From positions 1 to 64,000 of the forward strand of contig NZ_PVTQ01000006.1 in NCBI RefSeq assembly GCF_003003355.1: DNA of 64,000 nucleotides, written 5' to 3'. The translations under genes and the position numbers were made by a program. This DNA comes from Donghicola tyrosinivorans. Its GTDB lineage: Bacteria > Pseudomonadota > Alphaproteobacteria > Rhodobacterales > Rhodobacteraceae. The notes under the pieces were generated by a model. The model had not been told where the DNA came from. It was given only the letters and a program-made list of their open reading frames with translations, and ran no database searches. Below, one piece after another: positions 37,896 to 46,485 of the stretch. Numbering within the stretch: position 1 is the first letter of the stretch; each line of letters starts with the position of its first letter.

Positions 37896-38199
37896 GTGAC
37901 ACCTCATATATGATGGCCGCTTGAAGTCGGGCCTGACGGCGATTTGCGCCAACTGTGCCTCAAGCGTCCTAGAGGGTCCACCGCAGGTTCCGGTTTTCGC
38001 GAAAGTTGTGCGGTGTTCTAGAGATCTCGTCGGGGCGTAACGAGTGAACGACAGGAAAAAGTCGCGCTGTAGGTGTCATTGAAAGATTTTGTCGCGGTCA
38101 GACGTTGTCAGATCTTTAACACCGCTTGCAGGACGGGGGATAACAACCTTAAGTTGTGCCATTATTTGGTTTCCGAAGATCAGTTCTTTCAAGCGTCCT
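37896..38199. other. intergenic region between GltB-like and phosphopantetheinyl-transferase genes
   Basis: About 300 bases between divergent genes, expected to hold both promoters. The plus-strand frame is open from 38089, but the residues before 38200 do not look like the transferase family. I see no RNA gene or terminator. Confidence 0.4.
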
Positions 38200-38820
38200 A
38201 TGTCTTTCTCATCCGTGCGTCTCGCAGCCCTACCTTTTGCAAGCCTACCGACGGATGCAATCAGGGCCCAACTTACCGATAAAGAGGTTGCTCAATGCGC
38301 TGTCTATGCATCCGGTGAACAACATAAGCACCTTTGCGGTCGACTTCTCTGCCGACAAGTCGTTTCAGAGGCTTTCGGATGTGCGTTGACTGCGGCACCA
38401 GTTGCTCATCATGGCGGTCGGGGTCCGGCGATATTGGGAACATCGAACTTCTGCCTAAGTCTCAGCTACTCAGGCACCCGTGCTGTTGCGGCTATGGCCA
38501 ACGGGCCAATCGGCGTCGATGCCGAGACGATACGTCCCTTGGACGATTTGGACACATTGATCGCAGAGACCTGCCATTGTTCAGAGCAAGCCGTATTGAG
38601 TGGCCTTGATCCAACAGAACGATTGCGGAAGTTCTATGAATTCTGGACCGGTAAAGAAGCATATTCGAAGGGATTGGGCGCGGGTCTAAGCATTGCGCCA
38701 GAGCGAATCTCCCTGAGCGCGCGACCGGGAAGCGTCTTTTTTGACGGCTGCAAAACCCGTTGGTCTGTCTATTTCATGGGCGCAATAGGCGGCGAAGTGG
38801 TCAGCCTCGCAAAATTGTGA
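38200..38820 (+). CDS. Sfp/EntD-type 4'-phosphopantetheinyl transferase
   Basis: A 206-residue enzyme that moves phosphopantetheine from CoA to a Ser of carrier proteins. The two diagnostic motifs are present: GPIGVDAETIRPL (metal-binding GVDxE-type) and KFYEFWTGKEAYSKGLG (WxxKEAxxK). The ATG at 38200 gives a normal N-terminus, although its ribosome-binding site is weak; the frame is open from 38089. No polyketide or peptide synthase is in the window, so the carrier-protein client is elsewhere. Codon use appears less GC-biased than neighbours. Confidence 0.85.
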   Translation: MSFSSVRLAALPFASLPTDAIRAQLTDKEVAQCAVYASGEQHKHLCGRLLCRQVVSEAFGCALTAAPVAHHGGRGPAILGTSNFCLSLSYSGTRAVAAMANGPIGVDAETIRPLDDLDTLIAETCHCSEQAVLSGLDPTERLRKFYEFWTGKEAYSKGLGAGLSIAPERISLSARPGSVFFDGCKTRWSVYFMGAIGGEVVSLAKL

Positions 38821-39842
38821 AAGCTCAGTTTTCTGCTCAGATGGAGAGTGCTGGTCGGACAGTCGCCGTTCTCAGCGCGATGCCTGCGCGGGTGTTTTGG
38901 CGGTTGGGGGCCAAAACAGGTGTTAGAGCCCCTCACGCAGTATCAGCGGCTGTTGGGGAAATCGTGGGCCCGGAAGCGCGGAATTTCAGGGGGCTGATTG
39001 CAAAGGCTTCAGTTGACTAGGGATGTATGGTGGCCCCAGTTCGCAGACCTAGAACGCGGCAGTTTTGGTGTCCCTAGGCGCAAAATCTGTTGTGGCAAAA
39101 CGTGAATTTTTAGCAATCTTTCCTGTGATCGCACAAAATTTCATCGCCTTGTATTGCATTAATGTGCTGTTTTCCTGAACAATGGCTGCACGTGCAGAAA
39201 ATGGCCTTGCTTAGCGTTGCACCTTATTTTCTACGCTAAAAGCATTGGCAAATTGCCAGCCATCCAGCACCAGAGCGGTAGTGCGCGAGGATTACGTAGT
39301 CAATCGGATGATTTTTGCCGAACCGTATCTCATTTGATGAAGTATTTCGCCAATATCTGTGGGAAATGCATGGGGCGCTATTCTCTCATTTTACACAGAT
39401 CTTCTACAATAGATTGTATTCTCTTGTGTAGTGCAATTTTAGGGATTTCTGCCTCTGGCAATGAGAACTCGTGCGAGGACCTGAGTTGCCTCTTATCAAA
39501 TTTACGAAATAGCCATCTGTGGCGGCTATGGTGCCTCGGTCATCCTGAAAGGAGCGTCTCGTACACTTCAGTAAGAGAAGAGATTTGATACTTCTGATTA
39601 CATTTTGGGATCTTTTGGGCTTTGGTAGGCAAGACATTCTGTCGGTCTGATGTTGTCGCGTTTGCAGTTTACCTTAGGAAATTCGGGCTATTCATCTCAT
39701 GCTTGCATTTTTGCATCGAAGATTTTTCACTTTGTGATGTGACGGACGGTTCACATTCTACAACTATTCATGTAATCAAAATGATGTGGTAGGTGGGGCG
39801 TTTTTATTTATCTCTCCTTAGCCTTTGTAAAATGACTCAGAA
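38821..39842. other. long AT-rich intergenic gap
   Basis: About one kilobase without a supportable gene. Visible structure: an inverted repeat TGTTTTGGC (38893-38901)/GCCAAAACA (38910-38918) that could end the transferase transcript, and a 12-base perfect palindrome CTGCACGTGCAG at 39186-39197 that could be a regulator site. Open frames at 38760-39020 and 39217-39588 have poor starts and no recognisable family and I do not accept them. It probably contains the promoter for the second polysaccharide module. Confidence 0.45.
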
Positions 39843-40994
39843 ATGATTGACAATTTTCTTTCCCTTCATGCACGAGAACTGATCCCGATTCTTCTAGCGT
39901 CGCTTGCGGTTTGCTATTTATTAATTCGTGGCAAACATCTCAGCCCTAGGTTGACGGGAAGTCACTCGAACCTCGTCGCGGTCCAGTCTGCGCACACAAA
40001 AATCACGCCTCGAATTGGCGGGGTCGCAATTTTCGCGGCGTTGCTCGGATTGATTTTTATCGTTGATCCAAGCGATCAAAGTTTTCTGCTTAAATTTATC
40101 TTCGGCGGGAGCATTATTTTCTTTGTCGGCCTTGCCGAAGACCTCGGGTTCGGTGTTTCGCCTAAGCGGCGGTTGTTGGCGGTGTTTGCTGCGGGGATTG
40201 CTGTTGTGGTGCTGGACGGTGTCTGGTTGACTCGTCTTGGTGTGCCCTTCCTAGATACGCTCGTCGTATTTCCGCTGTTCGGCATTCTTGCCGCGCTAAT
40301 TTTGACCTCAGGGGTGGCAAATGCCTTTAACATGGTTGATGGCGTTAACGGCCTTTCGGGCGTGACTGCGATCGCCGCCGCGATGTCGCAGTCGCTGATC
40401 AGTTGGCATGCGGGATATGAGTTTGGAATCCTCTTCGGATTTGGCCTGGTCGCCGCGGTGTTCGGATTCCTCGCCTTCAATTTCCCACGTGGATTGATAT
40501 TCCTTGGGGACGCTGGCGCTTACACCTTGGGCTTCGCGGTCAGCTGGCTGGGGATCTTTGTCCTCGAAAGCAATGCCGAGGTTGCGCCTTGGGCGATCTT
40601 CCTGTCGATGTTCTGGCCGATCTCTGACATGCTTTTGGCGATCTATCGCCGTTCGCGCCGTAAGGCAGACGCTATGGCACCGGATCGGCTGCATGCACAT
40701 CAGCTAGTTATGCGCTCGCTTGAACTGCTTTTCTTGGGCCGCGCGCGCCGCTACATCTCGAACCCGCTGACGACGTTGATCCTGGCACCTTTCGTCGCGG
40801 CACCCGCGATGACCGGAGCTTACTTCTGGAACAACAACCTTGCGGCTGCTTTGTCTGTATTCGGGTATTTCACCCTCTTTTGGGGCAGCTACTTTGCAGC
40901 GCTTAAAGTGATCCCGAAGCTTCGCAAGAAGATTGCCAAACCAGCAGAGCAGGACGATCACGAAAGTGGTGTTCTGGTTTCAGACGCTGCGTGA
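39843..40994 (+). CDS. WecA/MraY-like polyprenyl-phosphate HexNAc-1-phosphate transferase
   Basis: A 383-residue polytopic protein with about ten hydrophobic segments. Cytoplasmic catalytic motifs of the family are present: AEDLGFGVSPKRRL (DDxxG-type region, Asp near 102), NAFNMVDGVNGLSG, FLGDAGAYTLGF and the terminal DRLHAHQLVMR (HxH region). It should load a HexNAc-1-phosphate on undecaprenyl phosphate, the third initiating transferase in this window and likely the starter for the gfc/yjb-like module that follows. The ATG at 39843 lacks a strong ribosome-binding site. Confidence 0.9.
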   Translation: MIDNFLSLHARELIPILLASLAVCYLLIRGKHLSPRLTGSHSNLVAVQSAHTKITPRIGGVAIFAALLGLIFIVDPSDQSFLLKFIFGGSIIFFVGLAEDLGFGVSPKRRLLAVFAAGIAVVVLDGVWLTRLGVPFLDTLVVFPLFGILAALILTSGVANAFNMVDGVNGLSGVTAIAAAMSQSLISWHAGYEFGILFGFGLVAAVFGFLAFNFPRGLIFLGDAGAYTLGFAVSWLGIFVLESNAEVAPWAIFLSMFWPISDMLLAIYRRSRRKADAMAPDRLHAHQLVMRSLELLFLGRARRYISNPLTTLILAPFVAAPAMTGAYFWNNNLAAALSVFGYFTLFWGSYFAALKVIPKLRKKIAKPAEQDDHESGVLVSDAA

Positions 40995-40998
40995 GCTC

Positions 40999-41028
40999 AA
41001 ACCGGCCAATTGATGGCCGGTTTTTCTT
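40999..41028 (+). terminator. rho-independent terminator after the WecA-like gene
   Basis: Perfect ten-base stem AAACCGGCCA (40999-41008)/TGGCCGGTTT (41014-41023) with a five-base loop and a TTTTTCTTTT run. It lies between converging genes and ends the plus-strand transcript right after the stop at 40994. Confidence 0.92.
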
Positions 41029-41039
41029 TTTCCGAAAGG

Positions 41040-41810
<771 letters not shown>

Positions 41811-41941
41811 TTCGGGATCCCCAATCGCCAAGAAGTGCTGCGAATTTTTAAACCTTCTCAACGGGTTTTATCAACAGATCAAGCCGTAAAACCACGCAAA
41901 ATCCGTTGCTGTATTGCGCAAAGTCACGTAGTTGTGTCCGC

Positions 41942-44152
41942 ATGAAAGTCGTCACGAGACAGAAATATTTACTCGCTCCTGTTCAGGATACTGCGTTGTT
42001 GAAAGCTTCCGCTCAATCAAAAGCCACCCGGGGAATTGCCTGTCTTTTAGCTGGTGCGGCAATCGTGTTTGGTGGTGGCGCACGTGCGCAGGACGGCAGT
42101 CATAGCTATTCGATGTTTGGTACCGTCGGTTTGATCGATATGCCGACAGCGGAAAGCGCCCCCGATGCGGAATTTGCGACGACGCTTACAGACTTTGCCC
42201 ATAGCTCTCGCGGTACGCTGACGTTCCAAATGACGCCGCGCTTGTCGGGCAGTTTTAGATACTCGAGGATTTCGCGTACACCTGACGCCTTCCGTTTGGG
42301 AGAAGAGTACGCACTGTACGACCGATCCTTTGACCTGCGGTTTCGCGTGCTGGACGAGACAAGCACATTGCCAGCCGTCGCGATCGGGCTGCAGGATTTC
42401 GTGGGTACAGGCGTTTATTCCGGCGAATATGTTGTCGCAACCAAGTCTTTCGGGGAGAAGCTGAAAGGCACTGTCGGTCTGGGTTGGGGCCGCTTTGGTA
42501 GTGCGAATGGCGTCACAAATCCCTTGGGCGCAATCAATAGTGCCTTCGAGACACGTCCTCAAAGGGATTACGGGAAGGGCGGCGAAGTAGAGTCCAGCCA
42601 GTGGTTCCGTGGCGATATGGGGGTCTTCGCAGGGCTGTCTTATCAGGCGACGGACAAGCTGTCCTTCAAGGTCGAGTATTCGTCCGACGATTACTCATAT
42701 GAGCGAAACCGCACTGCGCCGCTATTTGATCGGGTTTCACCGGTCAACTGGGGTGTGAGCTATGAGGTTTTTGACGGGATTTCGCTTCAGGCCTACTCGA
42801 TGTACGGCTCGGAAATTGGGGTTGCGATTTCTTCCGCGTTAAACCCTCGGAAACCCGAAGTATTTGGCGGAACTGAAACCGCGCCTGTCCCGGTGTTGGC
42901 GCGTGATCAAGCCCCTTCTTTGGACCTTGGCTGGGAAGCAGATCCCGAAATTCGCCGCGATATCAGAACCCAAACTTCGGATATGATGGCGAACGAAAAG
43001 ATGGTCCTTGAGGCCATGAAGATCACTGGGGACACAGCGACGATCTTTATCCGCACGTCGCGCTACAACACGAATGCGCAAACCATTGGTCGTGTCGCGC
43101 GGATTGCGACCGGTACCTTGCCGGCGTCGGTGAACACGATCGTCGTTGTGCCTATCGGCAATGGCCAACCTCTTTCAAAAGTTGTCCTAAGGCGACAGGA
43201 CCTTGAGGATTTTGAAAGTGCGCCCGATGGCGCGTGGGAAACTTATATTCGCGCGCAGATCAAAGACGCCTATGGCGAAACCGAGGGTGCCGAATATCCT
43301 GACGATGCCTATCCACGGTTCTCTTGGGGTCTGCAGCCATATAGCAAGGCCAGCTATTTCGATCCGGACAATCCGATCCGTATCGGCGTTGGCGCTGCAG
43401 CGACGGCCATATTTAATATCCGTCCCGGCACTTTTATCACGGGGCGTTACAACCAGCGTCTTGCTGGCAACTTGGGCGCAAGCGGGCGCAGCGATCCATC
43501 AGAGCTGCCGCGTGTTCGCACAGATGTCTATAAGTACCATGAGACCGATGGCGGGATCGATAACCTTACTCTTGGTCATTACTTCCGTCCGGGCCCCGAT
43601 CTTTATGGCCGGTTTACCCTTGGCTATTTCGAGACGATGTACGCGGGCGTCTCGGGTGAGCTGCTGTGGAAGCCGGTAGACAGTCGCTTGGCTCTAGGCG
43701 TTGAATTGAATGAGGTCGTGCAGCGTGACTTCGACAAAGGCTTTGGCCTGCGCGATTACCGGACCACGACTGGCCATGTGTCCGCCTATTACGCATTTAA
43801 TGGTGGGTATCTGGGCCAGATCGATGCGGGGCGCTATCTTGCCGAGGATTGGGGGGCGACCTTCTCGTTGTATCGGGAATTCGATAATGGCTGGTTGATC
43901 GGCGCCTATGCGACGCTGACCGATGTGCCGTTTGAAACCTTTGGCGAGGGCTCGTTCGACAAAGGGATCGTGCTGAACGTTCCGCTTGATTATTTCACGG
44001 GCAAACCTGTGGGCGGCAGTGTTGGCGGTACGATCCAGCCGATCCTTCGTGACGGTGGTGCCCGTGTCGTCGTACCCGGACGTCTCTACGATACTGTGCG
44101 CGAGGCGCAAAATCCTGTCCTGCGTAACACTTGGGGGCGGTTCTGGCGATGA
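41942..44152 (+). CDS. yjbH: YjbH/GfcD-family outer-membrane polysaccharide protein
   Basis: A 736-residue secreted protein. The N-terminus has about 30 charged residues before the hydrophobic signal (GIACLLAGAAIVFGGGARAQ), so the effective start could be a little later than the ATG at 41942. The mature protein opens with YSMFGTVGLIDMPTAESAPDAEF, the YjbH signature, followed by a long beta-strand-rich region ending VVPGRLYDTVREAQNPVLRNTWGRFWR, typical for the outer-membrane barrel family. Homologues (YjbH, GfcD) act in polysaccharide secretion with YjbF/GfcB, encoded next with a four-base overlap. Confidence 0.9.
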   Translation: MKVVTRQKYLLAPVQDTALLKASAQSKATRGIACLLAGAAIVFGGGARAQDGSHSYSMFGTVGLIDMPTAESAPDAEFATTLTDFAHSSRGTLTFQMTPRLSGSFRYSRISRTPDAFRLGEEYALYDRSFDLRFRVLDETSTLPAVAIGLQDFVGTGVYSGEYVVATKSFGEKLKGTVGLGWGRFGSANGVTNPLGAINSAFETRPQRDYGKGGEVESSQWFRGDMGVFAGLSYQATDKLSFKVEYSSDDYSYERNRTAPLFDRVSPVNWGVSYEVFDGISLQAYSMYGSEIGVAISSALNPRKPEVFGGTETAPVPVLARDQAPSLDLGWEADPEIRRDIRTQTSDMMANEKMVLEAMKITGDTATIFIRTSRYNTNAQTIGRVARIATGTLPASVNTIVVVPIGNGQPLSKVVLRRQDLEDFESAPDGAWETYIRAQIKDAYGETEGAEYPDDAYPRFSWGLQPYSKASYFDPDNPIRIGVGAAATAIFNIRPGTFITGRYNQRLAGNLGASGRSDPSELPRVRTDVYKYHETDGGIDNLTLGHYFRPGPDLYGRFTLGYFETMYAGVSGELLWKPVDSRLALGVELNEVVQRDFDKGFGLRDYRTTTGHVSAYYAFNGGYLGQIDAGRYLAEDWGATFSLYREFDNGWLIGAYATLTDVPFETFGEGSFDKGIVLNVPLDYFTGKPVGGSVGGTIQPILRDGGARVVVPGRLYDTVREAQNPVLRNTWGRFWR

Positions 44153-44787
44153 AACTACTGCGTAACTTGCTTCTGTGCGTTTCGGTGGCCTTTGCGTTTT
44201 CGGCCTGCGGTTCGGACACTTCGCCTTCTGAGACCTTCGGTGAAATCAAGACCCAAATCCAGCAATTGCGCGGGACCAAGGCGGCATCACCAAACGCCGA
44301 GCAGATCAAAGCGGCTTTGACGCCTGAGGTGCGAGCACAATTTGGCAACCGGCCCTTCATTGTGACCACAATGGACGAGCCTCCTGTCTCGGCCGGCTTG
44401 TTTTTGGTCAGCGACCGTCAGGGAAAGAAGATTTATCAGACGGTAGACAATATCGCGCTGACTTTGGACGGCGGGATTGTCGTCGCGACCCGTGGCCTTG
44501 GTTTTGACCTTATGGATGCGGATGTCCGCCAAATTCATGGGGCCATCCGGAATGGGGGTGGGCGAGCATCACGCGTCCATCGCTATCTAGATGGCGAAAA
44601 CCACACAGTATTGCGTGCCTTCGATTGCGTTATCGAAGTCCAAGGGACTTCGGCAGTCGAAAAATGTTATGGGTATGACACAGAATTTGAAAACATGTAT
44701 CGAACCAATCAGGCAGGAGCAATCGTAGCCTCTCGCCAATGGCTCGGACCGGAACGCGGCTTTATCTCGATCGAAGATCTGGGATAA
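44149..44787 (+). CDS. yjbF: YjbF/GfcB-family lipoprotein
   Basis: A 212-residue lipoprotein: signal MKLLRNLLLCVSVAFAFSAC with lipobox FSAC (Cys20), followed by Gly-Ser. The body matches the YjbF family, including NRPFIVTTM, VDNIALTLDGGIVVATRGLGFDLMDADV, RVHRYLDGENHTVLRAFDC, and EFENMYRTNQAGAIVASRQWLGPERGF. It starts at 44149 inside the yjbH stop (ATGA), so it is translationally coupled. Known relatives are outer-membrane lipoproteins required for secretion of group 4 capsule-like polymers. Confidence 0.92.
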   Translation: MKLLRNLLLCVSVAFAFSACGSDTSPSETFGEIKTQIQQLRGTKAASPNAEQIKAALTPEVRAQFGNRPFIVTTMDEPPVSAGLFLVSDRQGKKIYQTVDNIALTLDGGIVVATRGLGFDLMDADVRQIHGAIRNGGGRASRVHRYLDGENHTVLRAFDCVIEVQGTSAVEKCYGYDTEFENMYRTNQAGAIVASRQWLGPERGFISIEDLG

Positions 44788-44858
44788 GCGCCTGAATAGA
44801 AACCGATTGAACCCGTATCCGGCGTATCTGCGCGCCGGATATGAATTGAGGGGACCCG

Positions 44859-46214
44859 ATGCTAGCTAGAGCATTCGCTATTCTTGGACTTTCATTTGTG
44901 ACCGGCTGCGGCGCGATTTATGTGCCGTCAAAAGTGTCCGACGCGAACGGAAAAGTCCGTGTCGTTGCTCTGAACGCAGAGAGCGTTCTGGCTGCGAACA
45001 CCTCTGTCTATCAGCCAAAGCAACTGCCCGCGGTGTTTTTCCAGACTGCCGGTAGCGCGGGTCTGGCTCAGGCGGCGCGCCCTGCCCCCTCGCCGACGTT
45101 GGACCGTCCGTCGCGTCCTGCTTCGCTTGAACTGCGTGAACCACCTGTGGTGCCTTCGGCCCCTTATGAAATCGGTGTCGGAGATGTTCTGCTACTCGCG
45201 ACGCGCGATGTGGGCAACACCATCGAAGAACTTAGCGGTCTGCTGGCGGCGCAGAACCGTCGTCAAGGCTACACTGTTCAGGACGATGGCGCGATTGCGA
45301 TCCCCGATGTGGGCCGCGTGCCCGTTGCCGGACTGACCTTGGAAGAGGCCGAAGCACGCCTGTTCCAGCGCCTGTTGGACAACCAGATCGATCCGACCTT
45401 CAGCCTTGAGATTGCAGAGTTCAACTCGAAGAGCGTCTCGATTGGCGGTGCCGTGGGGCAACCTGCAATCATCCCGCTCAGCCTGTCGCCAGTGACGCTG
45501 GATCAGGCCCTGTCGGCTGCCGGTGGCATCCAGACCCCCGATCTGGACTATGCCTCGATCCGGATCTACCGCGATGGGAGCCTCTACCAGATTCCGCTGA
45601 CCGATTACCTGCAACGGGCAAATCTGCAAAAGACCCGTCTTGCAGCCGGTGACAGCATTTTCGTGGATACCGAGTATGAGCTGTCCCGTGCGCAGGCTTA
45701 TTTTGACGAGCAAATCCAGATTGCCCAGTACAATCAGACGGCTCGGATTCAGGCCCTGAACGAGCTTCAGGCAGAGGTGAATCTGCGGCGCGCGAACCTG
45801 CAGGAAGCCCGCGCGAACTATCAGGCCCAGTCCGATTTTGACGCGGTGGATCGTGACTACGTCTATGTGACCGGCGAAGTCAGTAAGCCCAACCGCTTTG
45901 CCCTGCCCCTTGGCCGGACGGCATCGCTGGCTGACGCGATCTACAATGACGGCGGCTTTTCTTCGCAAACCGGCAACCCCGCGCAAATCTACGTGCTGCG
46001 GGCATCCAATGATCCTGCGGCTTTTGGGGCAGTCACTGCGTGGCATCTGAATGCGCGCAATGCTGCGAACATGACGCTGGCGACCCGGTTCGAGCTGCGC
46101 CCGAATGACGTGGTCTTTATCGCCGAACAGCCGGTGACCCGTTGGAACCGCACAGTCCAACAGATCGTCCCGTCGCTGCTGTCTCAGGGCATCAGTGTCG
46201 CGAGTGCGCAGTAA
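44859..46214 (+). CDS. Wza-type outer-membrane polysaccharide export lipoprotein
   Basis: A 451-residue export protein with a lipoprotein signal (MLARAFAILGLSFVTGC, lipobox VTGC, Cys17). The Poly_export domain begins YEIGVGDVLLLATRD (about residue 106), with YTVQDDGAIAIPDVGRVPVAGLT; SLBB domains lie around 200-265 and 330-400 (VYVTGEVSKPNRFALPLGRTASLADAIYNDGGF). A coiled region (about 275-325, rich in Gln/Ala) sits between them. GAGGGGA is a strong ribosome-binding site. It pairs with the Wzc encoded downstream; a smaller paralogue is at 24073. Confidence 0.92.
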   Translation: MLARAFAILGLSFVTGCGAIYVPSKVSDANGKVRVVALNAESVLAANTSVYQPKQLPAVFFQTAGSAGLAQAARPAPSPTLDRPSRPASLELREPPVVPSAPYEIGVGDVLLLATRDVGNTIEELSGLLAAQNRRQGYTVQDDGAIAIPDVGRVPVAGLTLEEAEARLFQRLLDNQIDPTFSLEIAEFNSKSVSIGGAVGQPAIIPLSLSPVTLDQALSAAGGIQTPDLDYASIRIYRDGSLYQIPLTDYLQRANLQKTRLAAGDSIFVDTEYELSRAQAYFDEQIQIAQYNQTARIQALNELQAEVNLRRANLQEARANYQAQSDFDAVDRDYVYVTGEVSKPNRFALPLGRTASLADAIYNDGGFSSQTGNPAQIYVLRASNDPAAFGAVTAWHLNARNAANMTLATRFELRPNDVVFIAEQPVTRWNRTVQQIVPSLLSQGISVASAQ

Positions 46215-46241
46215 CCGGCGACATGAAAGAAACAATCGCGG

Positions 46242-46270
46242 AAAGGCTCGCAGAAATGCGAGCCTTTTTT
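46242..46270 (+). terminator. rho-independent terminator between wza and wzc
   Basis: Perfect 11-base stem AAAGGCTCGCA (46242-46252)/TGCGAGCCTTT (46257-46267) with GAAA tetraloop and a TTTTTT run. It lies 28 bases after the wza-like stop and separates it from the autokinase gene, which therefore may have its own promoter in 46271-46485 or depend on read-through. Confidence 0.93.
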
Positions 46271-46485
46271 CACATTTTTCTTAGCAAAATTGTGAAAAAG
46301 TCGGCGGTTTCAGCCCATAATGGCATGTTTCTTTTGGCATTCCCTCCCAATCTGGATATATCGAAGCCAATTGTGACCACTGATCTCACAGTGATATTTC
46401 GTTAATCCTTGTGACCAGCTTTTACCCACCCGTTTTGCCCAATCAGTGTATGGGCCCAATACCGGCTCGGAAGTGAAATCAATCA

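Noticed and set aside
38760-39020. 86-codon open frame at the end of the phosphopantetheinyl-transferase gene
   Set aside because: It begins inside that gene in another frame and lacks a start signal; its middle contains an inverted repeat more consistent with transcript end.
39217-39588. 123-codon open frame in the AT-rich gap
   Set aside because: It starts at TTG, has irregular composition with many Cys and Ser, and no recognisable family or ribosome-binding site.
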